A stretch of DNA of 64,000 bases from an uncultured Clostridia bacterium (GTDB lineage Bacteria > Bacillota > Clostridia > Christensenellales > Aristaeellaceae): contig CAMVAJ010000005.1 in the NCBI GenBank assembly GCA_947165425.1, forward strand, positions 1 to 64,000, read 5' to 3'. Positions 9,502 through 18,929 of this stretch are shown in pieces (position 1 is the first letter of the stretch; every line of letters starts with the position of its first letter). The notes under the pieces are model-generated. The model did not search any database. It was not told the DNA's origin and was given only the letters and a program-made list of their open reading frames with translations. Made by a program: the position numbers and the translations under genes.

Positions 9502-10956
9502 ATGTCGCAGGTGTTCAACCCCTATCTGCCCTCCTGGGAGTATATACCGGACGGCGAACCGCACGTCTTTGGAGACCGCGTATATGTCTACGGATCTCAC
9601 GACCGTTTCAACGCGCCGATTTTCTGCGTGAACGACTATGTCTGCTGGTCTGCGCCGGTGAACGATCTCTCCGCCTGGACCTGCTCTGGCACCATATTTA
9701 AAAAGAATCAGGATCCCATGAACCGCCTTGGGCTGCGAATTCTCTTCGCGCCGGACGTCGCCCAGGGGCCGGATGGACGGTATTATCTCTATTATGCCTT
9801 TGACTTTCTCGGCGTGATCGGCGTGGCGGTGTGCGATACGCCGGATGGACAGTATGCGTTTTACGGCCATGTCCATTTCCCGGACGGCAAGATCTGGGGC
9901 CGCCGCAAGGGCGATGAATTCCCCTTCGACCCCGCGATTCTGGTGGACGACGACGGTCGAGTATGGCTGTACTCCGGCTTTGAAACCCCTGTGCCTGCCG
10001 TGATGAGCCGTTTTCGGGGGCACAGGAACAGTGGCGGCGTGGTGCTGGAGCTGGAGCGGGATATGGTGACGGTCAAGGCCGGACCGAAGCTCCTCTTCCC
10101 GCTGAAAACCAACCAGGAGACCCCCGCGCCCGAGGATTTCCGCGGTCATGAGTTTTTCGAGGCGTCCTCCATCCGCAAAATCGACAGAAAATATGTCTTT
10201 GTCTACTCCTCGACCCACAACCACGAGCTATGCTGGGCCTACTCCAACCGGCCCGACGGCGATTTCCGTTTCGGCGGGACCCTGGTGGACCTGGGCGATC
10301 TGCATCTGAACGGGAACACCGACGAGCGGCACGCCGCCAACTATCTGGGCAACACCCACGGCGGCATGGCCTGCCTGCAGGGGGAATGGTATATCTTCTA
10401 TCACCGGCAGACCAACCGGCACTCCTACTCCCGTCAGGCCTGCGCGGAGCGGCTGGAGCGCACCCCCGAGGGCGGTTTCCTCCAGGCTGAGGTCACGTCC
10501 TGCGGCTTGAACGGCGGGCCCCTGAACGGGTTGGGTCGCTATGAAGCCCGGATCGCCTGCAACCTCTGGAGCGCCGAGGGAACCGCGCGTTATGACCGGA
10601 AATTTGATAAGGAGAAGCACCCCTATTTCACCCAGACCGGCAAAGATCGGGAGACGAACGGCGACCAGTACATCGCCAACATGCGTTCCGGGGCCTTGGC
10701 GGGCTTCAAATACTTCGACCTGAGCGCGCCGGCCCGCATCAGGCTCGAGGTCAGCGGCCATGCGAAGGGCTCCATGGAGGTTGCGCTGGATCCCGCCTTC
10801 AAGCAAATCATCGCCACTGTCCCGATTGCGTGCGACCAGACGCAAGCCATCGCAAAGGCGGACGGCGAACTGCAGCCCGTCTCGGGAAAGCAGGCGCTCT
10901 TCTTCCGTTATGTCGGAGAGGGCGCGCTGAGTTTCCACGCCTTCGAGCTGATCTGA
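9502..10956 (+). CDS. glycoside hydrolase family 43-like protein
   Basis: MSQVFNPYLPSWEYIPDGEPHVFGDRVYVYGSHD...; five-blade propeller type sequence (FAPDVAQGPDGRYYLYYAF, FDPAILVDDDGRVWLYSG, HEFFEASSIRKIDRKYVFVYSS). Confidence 0.88.
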   Translation: MSQVFNPYLPSWEYIPDGEPHVFGDRVYVYGSHDRFNAPIFCVNDYVCWSAPVNDLSAWTCSGTIFKKNQDPMNRLGLRILFAPDVAQGPDGRYYLYYAFDFLGVIGVAVCDTPDGQYAFYGHVHFPDGKIWGRRKGDEFPFDPAILVDDDGRVWLYSGFETPVPAVMSRFRGHRNSGGVVLELERDMVTVKAGPKLLFPLKTNQETPAPEDFRGHEFFEASSIRKIDRKYVFVYSSTHNHELCWAYSNRPDGDFRFGGTLVDLGDLHLNGNTDERHAANYLGNTHGGMACLQGEWYIFYHRQTNRHSYSRQACAERLERTPEGGFLQAEVTSCGLNGGPLNGLGRYEARIACNLWSAEGTARYDRKFDKEKHPYFTQTGKDRETNGDQYIANMRSGALAGFKYFDLSAPARIRLEVSGHAKGSMEVALDPAFKQIIATVPIACDQTQAIAKADGELQPVSGKQALFFRYVGEGALSFHAFELI

Positions 10957-11009
10957 CGTTCTGCTTCGTCCGCGATCAAGAATTTTAACATGACACAGAG
11001 GCGTTTCAT

Positions 11010-11777
11010 ATGAGGGTGATAGACTGTTTCGACAAGGCGCAGCCCGAGACCTTCGTCCGATCGGCACAGGCGCATCCGCTCAATCTGGCCAGGGAACACC
11101 AGATCGTGATTTGGATCAACGAGCGGCCCGCCGTCAACGTGACCTGCACGCCGGAGCATCTGGATGAGTTGGCTGTGGGCCGGTTGCTGACGGAAGGGCT
11201 CGTGTCAACCGCCGGGGAGATCCTTCTTTTAGAGATTTGCGAGGACGGCCGGCGCGCCCGGGTGACGGTCAGGCCAGACGCGGATGCGCTGCTTGACGAC
11301 GCCATCACGCATCATGTGGACACGAGCTGCTCGGATCGTCAAATGCTGGCAAGCAGCAAGAAAGCCGCGATGAAACCCGTGCAGCCCATCGAGTGGCAGT
11401 CTGACTGGATCCGGTCGCTGGCGGAGCGCCTGAACCAAACGGATCAGCCGCTCTATACTGCCACTCACGCGGCGCACGCCTGCTTTTTGTCCCGCAGGGA
11501 TCTATTTTTGATCGCGCGGGAGGATATCGGGAGACACAACGCCCTGGACAAGGTGGTCGGCTGGGCCGCCATCCATGGCGTGGATCTGAGCCAATGCCTG
11601 ATGTTCACCACGGGGCGCATGCCGGCGGATATGGTGCGAAAGGCCATTCGATGCGGCGTGCCGGTTCTGGCGTCCAAGACCTACCCCACCGAGCAGGGCG
11701 CCGCGCTGGCCCGGGACGCGGGGCTGACCCTGATGACCGTCCGCCCGAACGGTACGCTCCTGACCTGGTCCGATTGA
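11010..11777 (+). CDS. fdhD: formate dehydrogenase accessory sulfurtransferase FdhD-like protein
   Basis: ELAVGRLLTEGL, REDIGRHNALDKVVGWA, TTGRMPADMVRKAIRCGVPVLASKTYPTEQGAALA are FdhD signatures; the usual CxxC region reads TSCSDRQ. Confidence 0.85.
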   Translation: MRVIDCFDKAQPETFVRSAQAHPLNLAREHQIVIWINERPAVNVTCTPEHLDELAVGRLLTEGLVSTAGEILLLEICEDGRRARVTVRPDADALLDDAITHHVDTSCSDRQMLASSKKAAMKPVQPIEWQSDWIRSLAERLNQTDQPLYTATHAAHACFLSRRDLFLIAREDIGRHNALDKVVGWAAIHGVDLSQCLMFTTGRMPADMVRKAIRCGVPVLASKTYPTEQGAALARDAGLTLMTVRPNGTLLTWSD

Positions 11778-11878
11778 GACATTCCAAAGACTCTGGCGAA
11801 CTGACAAGCGCGTTTTCCAACACAATCATCTGAAACCGATAGATCTGTGATTCAGAACAGCTTTGAGGAGTGATTAGC

Positions 11879-12718
11879 ATGGATCCCATCAGAATCTACG
11901 CCTTCGCCGATGAAGCCTCCGGGCAGATCGACGGACAAATTGCGGCGATGCAGCGCAACGGGCTGAACGGATTGGAGATCCGCGGTGTGGACGGGGAGAA
12001 CATCGCCGATATCACCCTGGAGAAAGCCAGAGAGGTGCGCCGTAAGCTGGACAGCGCCGGCCTTTCGGTCTGGTCCATGGGCTCCCCCATCGGCAAGATT
12101 TCCATTGAGACAGAAGCCTTCGAAGCGCATCTGGACAAGCTGCGCCATGTATTGGCGCTGGCGGATGTGCTGGGCGCGGAAAACGTGCGTCTGTTCTCCT
12201 TCTATGTCTCTGATGATCAGAAGGCGGCTTTCCGGAATAAGGTCATCGATTGGATGGGCCAGATGCTGGACCTGGCAAAGGACAGCGGCATCGATCTGTG
12301 CCATGAGAATGAAAAGGGAATCTACGGCGATAGCGCCGGCCGCTGTCTCGATCTTCTGACGGCTTTCCCGTCGCTCCGGGGTATCTTTGACCCTGCTAAT
12401 TTCGTTCAGTGTGGCCAGGACACGGCGGAAGCATGGGCTATGCTCAAGCATCGCATCAAATATCTGCACATCAAGGATGCGCTGCCGGACGGACGTGTCG
12501 TGCCGTCCGGGTGCGGCGTCGGACACGTCGGAGAAATTCTGCGCGACTTCCGCGCAATGGGCGGGCAGGCTGTCACCGTAGAGCCGCATCTGAGCGTATT
12601 CGACGGATTGAAAAATCTGGAGCAGTCCGGACAGCGCACACAGATCGATGCTTTCAGCTATCCCAGCAGCGACGCGGCCTTTGACACCGCCTGCGAAGCC
12701 CTCAGAAAGCTTCTTTAA
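11879..12718 (+). CDS. sugar phosphate isomerase/epimerase (xylose-isomerase-like TIM barrel)
   Basis: MDPIRIYAFADEASGQIDGQIAAMQRNGLNGLEIRGVDGENIADI..., LCHENEKGIYGDS, YLHIKDALPDGRVVPSGCGVGHV. Confidence 0.88.
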   Translation: MDPIRIYAFADEASGQIDGQIAAMQRNGLNGLEIRGVDGENIADITLEKAREVRRKLDSAGLSVWSMGSPIGKISIETEAFEAHLDKLRHVLALADVLGAENVRLFSFYVSDDQKAAFRNKVIDWMGQMLDLAKDSGIDLCHENEKGIYGDSAGRCLDLLTAFPSLRGIFDPANFVQCGQDTAEAWAMLKHRIKYLHIKDALPDGRVVPSGCGVGHVGEILRDFRAMGGQAVTVEPHLSVFDGLKNLEQSGQRTQIDAFSYPSSDAAFDTACEALRKLL

Positions 12719-12733
12719 GGAGGAACAGCTAAA

Positions 12734-13912
12734 ATGGATCAGAAGATTCGCCTTGGAATCATTGGCATCGGCAATATGGGCAGCGGCCATGCGTGCCGGG
12801 TGGTGGACGGAGAGTGCCCTGATTTTGTGCTGACGGCGATCGCGGACATCAATCCCGCCCGCAAGGCCTGGGCTGCGCAGCGGCTGGGAGAAGGCGTCGC
12901 CTTTTTCGATACGGCAGAAGCCATGCTGGACAGCGGCCTGATCGACGCCTGCATCGTCGCCACGCCGCACTACGCTCACCCCGGACTGGCCATGGAGTGT
13001 ATGAAGCGTTCAATCCACGTGATGTCCGAGAAGCCTGCGGGCGTGTATACCAAGCAGGTCCGGGAGATGAACGAGATGGCCGACCGCCACCCGGAGGTGG
13101 TATTTGGTCTGATGTTCAACCAGCGAACCAACTGTGTCTACCGGAAGATGCGGGAGCTGGTGCAGTCCGGCGCGTATGGACGGATCCGCCGCACCAACTG
13201 GATCATCACGGACTGGTATCGTCCGCAGGTATACTATGATTCCGGTGCCTGGCGCGCCACCTGGGCGGGCGAGGGCGGCGGCGTGCTGCTCAATCAGTGC
13301 CCGCACCAGCTGGATCTATGGCAATGGATCTGCGGCATGCCCGTCAAGGTGCAGGCCCACCTGAAGTTCGGCCTCTGGCACAACATCGAGGTGGAGGACG
13401 ACGTGACCGCCTACGTCGAATACGAGAACGGCGCGACGGGCGTTTTCGTCACTACCACCGGTGACGCCCACGGCTCCAACCGTTTTGAGATCCAGATGGA
13501 CCGCGCGAAGCTGCTGGTGGAGAACAATCAGCTGTATCTGGAGGAGTTCAGCGTTCCCGAGCCGGAGTGGAGCGCCACGAACAAGGAGCCCTTTGCCAGC
13601 ATGCCGAGCAAAAAGACCATCGTGGAGACCGACGGGCTCAATCCCCAGCACACCGGGGTCGTGAACGCCTGGGGCGGCGCGATCCTGCGCGGGGAGCCGC
13701 TGGTCGCGGACGGACGGGAAGGGATCCGCGGCCTGATGCTCTCCAACGCGATGCACCTCTCCGCCTTTTTGGGCAAGGAAGTGAGCCTGCCCATCGATGA
13801 AGATTGCTACTACGAGGAGCTCAAAAAGCGCATCGCGGTCTCCCGCCGCAAGGAAGCGCCCGTGCAGACCGTCGTCGCGGATCTGAGCAACACCTATGGC
13901 GGCACCCACTGA
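12734..13912 (+). CDS. Gfo/Idh/MocA family oxidoreductase
   Basis: LGIIGIGNMGSGHACR (Rossmann), HVMSEKPAGVYTKQVREM (EKP motif), GGGVLLNQCPHQLDLWQW. Confidence 0.93.
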   Translation: MDQKIRLGIIGIGNMGSGHACRVVDGECPDFVLTAIADINPARKAWAAQRLGEGVAFFDTAEAMLDSGLIDACIVATPHYAHPGLAMECMKRSIHVMSEKPAGVYTKQVREMNEMADRHPEVVFGLMFNQRTNCVYRKMRELVQSGAYGRIRRTNWIITDWYRPQVYYDSGAWRATWAGEGGGVLLNQCPHQLDLWQWICGMPVKVQAHLKFGLWHNIEVEDDVTAYVEYENGATGVFVTTTGDAHGSNRFEIQMDRAKLLVENNQLYLEEFSVPEPEWSATNKEPFASMPSKKTIVETDGLNPQHTGVVNAWGGAILRGEPLVADGREGIRGLMLSNAMHLSAFLGKEVSLPIDEDCYYEELKKRIAVSRRKEAPVQTVVADLSNTYGGTH

Positions 13913-14602
13913 GCGTCCGAGCCCGGTGGCGCAGAACCGGCGAAAACACGCCGCGGTCAGCCGAAGGATCACCGTCCTCATCGCGGCGGTGCTGGCGCTG
14001 CTGTCCTGCGCTCCGGCGCATAGCGCCGCCGAGACCCGTCTGACGGTGGTGTCCGACCTGCACTACATGGCCCCGGCACTGCGTCGCAGAACTTCCTGAT
14101 GTTCGGGCACGAGCATATGTCAGCCCTGACAGAGCAATACGGCGTCACGCTGAAACTCTCCGGGCATCTGCACATCCAGCATATCGCGCGCAGCGGCAAT
14201 CTGGCAGACGCCGCTCTCGGCGCGTTCTGCATCTGGCCCCACCGCTATGCCATGGTGACCTACTCTGATGCGCAAAATCTCCGCTATGAGGCGTGCGCGC
14301 TGGATGCGCGCTTTCTGCCGGAGAGCTTTCTCTCCCTCAGCCAGGACTGGTTCACTGGCATCGCCCGCGACAAGCTGAAGGCCTCCCTCACCGGGAGCGA
14401 GGCGGAGATCAGCCTGATGGCCGATTACGCGGCGCGCTTCAACCTCGCCTATTTCTCCGGCACCTACCGGCGGGACGATCCCTCCTGGCGGGAGGATCCC
14501 GCGTGGGCACTTTGGCAGTCCCAGACCGATTCCGCCTTCGGGCGATACCTGGAGACCGTCATGTCGGAGGCCGCCGGGGATCATCTCCTCTGGACGGAAT
14601 GA
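13896..14602 (+). pseudogene. metallophosphoesterase remnant with internal deletion/frameshift
   Basis: Frame 13896-14099 encodes a signal peptide and RLTVVSDLHYMAPA; a different frame to 14602 encodes the C-terminal part with SGHLHIQHIA. The central metallophosphoesterase portion is missing. Confidence 0.75.
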
Positions 14603-14698
14603 ACCTTTGCTCTGCCTGGAGGGCTGTCTCCGTCCGGCTCCCAATGAAAGACATTGGCCCCTTGAAACAAACCTGATCTGTATTCCTGTTCATAGACA

Positions 14699-14742
14699 AA
14701 AAACCGTCAGTCCGGCGGATCACCGAGCTGACGGTTTTCGTC
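14699..14742 (-). terminator. Rho-independent terminator (minus strand), possibly bidirectional
   Basis: aaaccgtcag...ctgacggttt stem; minus-strand tail is ttttttg. Confidence 0.6.
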
Positions 14743-14803
14743 TGCGGGCGTACCGCCCGGGCTGATTACCCGGGCGACACGCCCTCATTTGGGATTTCTT
14801 TGA

Positions 14804-14925
14804 TTACTCTGCGGCCAGGTTCATCAGCGCCATGAGATCCTCGCTGGAAAGCACGGCCTGCACGTCGAGGCAGCAGTTGTCCACCACCAGCAGAAGTACA
14901 CGTCGCCCTCGGCCTTGATGCCTTA
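14804..14925 (-). pseudogene. short C-terminal gene remnant of unknown family
   Basis: Minus strand reads ...LLVVDNCCLDVQAVLSSEDLMALMNLAAE* directly before hairpins, with an apparent frameshift upstream (IKAEGDVYF in another frame). Confidence 0.35.
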
Positions 14926-15012
14926 CGTCAAGAAAGAAAAAGATTGTCTGTTCTCATGCTATCACGCCGCCCGCCGCGCTGTCAAGCCCAGATCGAAACG
15001 TGCATTAATCGC

Positions 15013-15041
15013 TTGACGCCAAAGCCAATATATGGCAAAAT
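15013..15041 (+). promoter_or_regulatory. sigma-A-type promoter
   Basis: TTGACG-17 bp-CAAAAT upstream of the 15092 CDS. Confidence 0.6.
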
Positions 15042-15091
15042 CGGCGTAGAAAACCGAGCGGAAATGCGACGCTGAAGAGGGAGGGAGCACT

Positions 15092-16066
15092 TTGAGCAAC
15101 GAATTCAACTGGGCTTTTATCGGAGCCGGGACATTGGCAAAGCAGGTCGCCAAAGAGATCTGCGCTTCCAGGCGGCATCGGATCGCGGCCGTCTATACCC
15201 ATACGCCCGAGCGCTGCGAAGCCTTTGCGCGGACCTATGGCGCCCTCGCGGCCCGGACCGCCGAGGAGGCCATCACCGCACCCGTGGTCGACGGTGTCTA
15301 TATCGTAACGCCGCACACCAGCCATGCCGAATACGCGCTGCAGGCGCTTCGTCTCGGAAAGCCTGTTCTATGTGAAAAGCCGGTCACCACCGACGCGCGG
15401 CAGACCAGAGAGATCCTTACGTGCAGTAAAGAGACCAAAGTCTATTTCACGGAGGCCATGTGGACCTGGTTTTCCCCCATCGCTAACCAGGTGAAAAAGT
15501 GGCTGGACGCGGGGGAATACGGCGAGATCAAGAAGCTCCGCTTCAGCTATCATCTGAAGAGCATTTCCTATGCCCCGAGGGTATCCGATCCCAATCTGGC
15601 CGGCGGCGCGCTGCTGGACATCGGGATCTATCCGCTCACCTACGCCTACCGTCTCCTGGGGAAGCCCAGCCAGATCGTCTGCAAAGGATCGCTGCAGGGC
15701 GGCATCGACACCGGCGAGGAGATTATCCTTTCCTATCCCGGCGGGCTGAACTGTGAGATCAGCACCTCTCTGCTGGATTACAACGGCATGGAGAAAATGG
15801 CGCTGATTGGCAGCAAGGCCAAAACCAAACTTTGGTTCTTTCACATGACGAATCATGTGAAGCTGAGCCGGAGGGTCGGGCGCACCGAGAAGCTGGCCGC
15901 CTATGGAAGGATGCTGAACGAGTTTGATATCGTGGCCTCAGAAATCCGGGAGGGACTGCGGGAGAGCCGCTTTGTTCCCCATCAGGCCACGCTGGACGTG
16001 ATGGAGATGATGGACGAGTGCCGCAGACAGATGGGCCTGGTTTACCCCTTTGAGCATGGTCAATAA
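15092..16066 (+). CDS. Gfo/Idh/MocA family oxidoreductase (dihydrodiol dehydrogenase-like)
   Basis: [57 protein letters not shown]. Confidence 0.92.
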   Translation: MSNEFNWAFIGAGTLAKQVAKEICASRRHRIAAVYTHTPERCEAFARTYGALAARTAEEAITAPVVDGVYIVTPHTSHAEYALQALRLGKPVLCEKPVTTDARQTREILTCSKETKVYFTEAMWTWFSPIANQVKKWLDAGEYGEIKKLRFSYHLKSISYAPRVSDPNLAGGALLDIGIYPLTYAYRLLGKPSQIVCKGSLQGGIDTGEEIILSYPGGLNCEISTSLLDYNGMEKMALIGSKAKTKLWFFHMTNHVKLSRRVGRTEKLAAYGRMLNEFDIVASEIREGLRESRFVPHQATLDVMEMMDECRRQMGLVYPFEHGQ

Positions 16067-16105
16067 CGACTTTCGCAAACCAAAGTCTGTCTTTATGTAA
16101 TACAA

Positions 16106-16142
16106 AAGCTGTCTCCCTAGATATGCCTGTGGGAGACAGCTT
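16106..16142. terminator. bidirectional hairpin terminator
   Basis: Perfect 12-bp stem aagctgtctccc/gggagacagctt with A/T-rich flanks. Confidence 0.75.
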
Positions 16143-16147
16143 ATTTT

Positions 16148-16415
16148 GCCTCACCGCGTGAAACTCATGATCGAGATGATGGTGATGCTCGTGCTCGTCC
16201 TCGGATTCCTCCTCCTCGCCGTGCACCGTCACCTTTATGTGGGTCCCAATCACGCCGCACTTGACCGCCTGCTCGGCTTCCACCTGAACACCGGGCAGGC
16301 CCAGCGCGTTCATCTGATCAACGAACGCCTTCCGGTCCGGGATCAGCTCCAGCAGCGCCGCCATCAGCATGTCGCCCGCGGCGCCCATGGCACATTCCAG
16401 ATACAGGGTTTTCAA
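16148..16415 (-). pseudogene. larC: truncated larC (nickel-pincer cofactor biosynthesis, LarC1 N-terminus only)
   Basis: [80 protein letters not shown] then homology stops at the His-rich stretch; the rest of the ORF is antisense to the upstream oxidoreductase. Confidence 0.7.
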
Positions 16416-16526
16416 TCAGCATCCTCCTCATATATTCCTGAATGTCAAATGCTTCGCTCATGCCACAATCCCTCATCTGCCGGATTTCTTCTGGCAAAAC
16501 GCATCTGAATTGATAAAGATTCGGCC

Positions 16527-16555
16527 TTTACAACGGAATCCTTATCTGCTATGAT
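16527..16555 (+). promoter_or_regulatory. sigma-A-type promoter
   Basis: TTTACA-17 bp-TATGAT upstream of the HxlR gene. Confidence 0.75.
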
Positions 16556-16630
16556 GATACAGGACAGGAGCACTCCTGTCAATAACTGAGCTAAAACAGA
16601 GCGGGAAAGAAACACCTGAGTGGGAGGGAG

Positions 16631-16966
16631 ATGCACATGTCACAGCGCCATGAATGTCCCTGCGCGCCTGACTGCGCTCTGCAGCGAGCCCTGGACAGCA
16701 TCGGCGGCAAATGGAAGTTGCCGGTGCTCTGCGCCCTGACGCAGAACGGGCGGAGCCGTTATAACGAGCTATTGCACAGCGTTCACGGCATCTCCAACAC
16801 CATGCTCTCCCAGACGCTGAAGGAACTGGAGCGGGACAGGCTGATCCTGCGCAGAGAGTATCTGGAGGTTCCCGTTCGGGTTGAATATGAGCTGTCCGAG
16901 AAAGCTAGAAAGCTCCGGCCCATCATCGTTGATCTGATCCGCTGGTCCCTCGAGCCGGCGGACTGA
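16631..16966 (+). CDS. HxlR-family winged-helix transcriptional regulator
   Basis: CALQRALDSIGGKWKLPVLCALTQNGRSRYNELLHSVHGISNTMLSQTLKELERDRLILRREY. Confidence 0.93.
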   Translation: MHMSQRHECPCAPDCALQRALDSIGGKWKLPVLCALTQNGRSRYNELLHSVHGISNTMLSQTLKELERDRLILRREYLEVPVRVEYELSEKARKLRPIIVDLIRWSLEPAD

Positions 16967-17025
16967 ACGGTTTGTAAGCTTTTTGTCTCCATCCCTTTTG
17001 CATCTGTGAGCCAAAGGAAATTCAT

Positions 17026-18765
17026 ATGAAAACAAATCAGATTGAGCGGGAGGCCAGCGCCGTCTCCCTCCCTAAAAACAGATCCCTGACCGCCAAGACC
17101 CTCCGTTCCACGGTTCTGGCCGCCGTCGCTCTCGGCCTGGTGGCGCTAGTCATCGGCACGGGGATGTATGGCTATACCATTTTCAACCAGTATACGCGCC
17201 GGGCCTTTGAGACGACCCGAAACGCCTCTCTCTCCGCCAGCCACGGCGCGGACGCCGTCGGATTTTCCAAAAAGGTGATGGGCATTTACCGGGCTCTGAC
17301 GCCGGAGCAGCGGAGTCAGATGGGGACCGAGGCTTACCGGAAGCTTTTCACCGAGCAGCCGGACGTGAAGACCATGGCCGGCACCTATGATCTGCTCCAG
17401 CATATGCTGAGCGGCTACATGATCGACGTGGACTATGTCTATCTGGCGATGTTCGACGAGGCGACCCGCGCCATGGTCTATCTCGTGGACACCGATCCGC
17501 AGGATCCCTACTCCGCCGGAGAGTGGGAAACTGTCGACGAGCAGGGCATGCGAAAGTTTCTGGACTGGAACGGCGAAGGAATCCTTTATGACGTGGATCA
17601 GACGCCCGGCTATGGATGGATGTGCACAGCGGGCTATCCGATCCGCGACGCGTCGGGCGAGACCTGCGCCTTCCTGCTGGTGGATATCTCCATGAACAGC
17701 GTCATCACGTCGATGGCCCGCTTCGCCCTGCAGATCGGTCTCGCGCTGGCGCTCGCCACGGCGCTGATCGCCTGGCGCGTGTCCAGAAAGATCAAGGCGA
17801 GCGTGGTCCAGCCCGTCGACGCCATCGCCAACGCCGCCGTGCGTTACGTTCAGGATAAGCAGCGCAACGCGCCCAATCAGAATCATTTCGACTCCCTGGG
17901 GATCCGCACCGGGGACGAGCTGGAGAACCTCAGCCGGATCATGGCGGAGATGGAGAGGGACCTCACGGACCATGAGGCGCAGCTCAAGCGCATCACGGCG
18001 CAGGAGGAGCGCATGGTCACCGAGCTGTCCCTCGCCACCCGGATTCAGGCCTCCATGCTGCCCCATGTCTTCCCGCCCTTCCCGGAGCGCACCGATTTCG
18101 ATATCTACGCCAGCATGGACCCGGCCCGGGAGGTCGGCGGCGATTTCTATGATTATTTCCTGATCGACGGGGATCATCTTGGCCTGGTGATGGCCGACGT
18201 TTCGGGCAAGGGCGTTCCGGCCGCCCTGTTCATGATGGCTAGCAAGATCATTCTGCAGAGCGTGGCCATGCTGGGTGGCTCCCCCGCCGAAATCCTGACC
18301 AAGACCAACGAGGCCATCTGCTCCAACAACGAGATGGAGATGTTCGTGACCGTGTGGGTCGGCATTCTGGAGCTCTCCACCGGCCGGCTGACCGCCGCCA
18401 ACGCGGGCCACGAGTACCCCATGCTGAAGCGTCCCGGTCAGCCCTTTGAGCTGTACAAGGACCGGCACGGGTTTGTCGTCGGCGGCATGGCAGGCGTCCG
18501 TTACCGTGAGTATAATCTTCAGCTGGAGCCGGGATCGAAGCTGTTCCTCTACACGGATGGCGTGCCGGAGGCCACCAGCGCCGCCCAGGAGCTGTTCGGC
18601 ACCGAGCGGCTGGTCGCCGCCCTGAACAAGGACCCGGAGGCCTCGCCTGTCGATGTGCTCAAAAACGTCCGCGCCGCCGTGGACGGCTTCGTCCGGGACG
18701 CGAAGCAGTTCGACGATCTGACCATGCTGTGTCTGGAATACCGCGGGGCTCCGTCCGCCGTCTGA
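17026..18765 (+). CDS. membrane-bound PP2C/SpoIIE-type serine phosphatase (RsbU-like) with HAMP region
   Basis: Two TM segments flanking an extracytoplasmic domain, HAMP-like linker, then ATRIQASMLPHVFPPFPERTDFDIYASMDPAREVGGDFYDYFLIDGDHLGLVMADVSGKGVPAALFM. Confidence 0.92.
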   Translation: MKTNQIEREASAVSLPKNRSLTAKTLRSTVLAAVALGLVALVIGTGMYGYTIFNQYTRRAFETTRNASLSASHGADAVGFSKKVMGIYRALTPEQRSQMGTEAYRKLFTEQPDVKTMAGTYDLLQHMLSGYMIDVDYVYLAMFDEATRAMVYLVDTDPQDPYSAGEWETVDEQGMRKFLDWNGEGILYDVDQTPGYGWMCTAGYPIRDASGETCAFLLVDISMNSVITSMARFALQIGLALALATALIAWRVSRKIKASVVQPVDAIANAAVRYVQDKQRNAPNQNHFDSLGIRTGDELENLSRIMAEMERDLTDHEAQLKRITAQEERMVTELSLATRIQASMLPHVFPPFPERTDFDIYASMDPAREVGGDFYDYFLIDGDHLGLVMADVSGKGVPAALFMMASKIILQSVAMLGGSPAEILTKTNEAICSNNEMEMFVTVWVGILELSTGRLTAANAGHEYPMLKRPGQPFELYKDRHGFVVGGMAGVRYREYNLQLEPGSKLFLYTDGVPEATSAAQELFGTERLVAALNKDPEASPVDVLKNVRAAVDGFVRDAKQFDDLTMLCLEYRGAPSAV

Positions 18766-18860
18766 TCCATTCTCGCCGTTCCCTGCCGGGGGCGGCGATT
18801 TCATTTATTTTTCATGCGGAAAAAACTTGTATGTTCGCTGTATTCACATGGATTTTTGCC

Positions 18861-18889
18861 TTGAAAACACGGGCGAGGTCATGTATAAT
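18861..18889 (+). promoter_or_regulatory. sigma-A-type promoter of Pel-like operon
   Basis: TTGAAA-17 bp-TATAAT. Confidence 0.85.
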
Positions 18890-18929
18890 CATTTGAGACA
18901 ACCGATACTTATATAAGGACGTAGATCAC

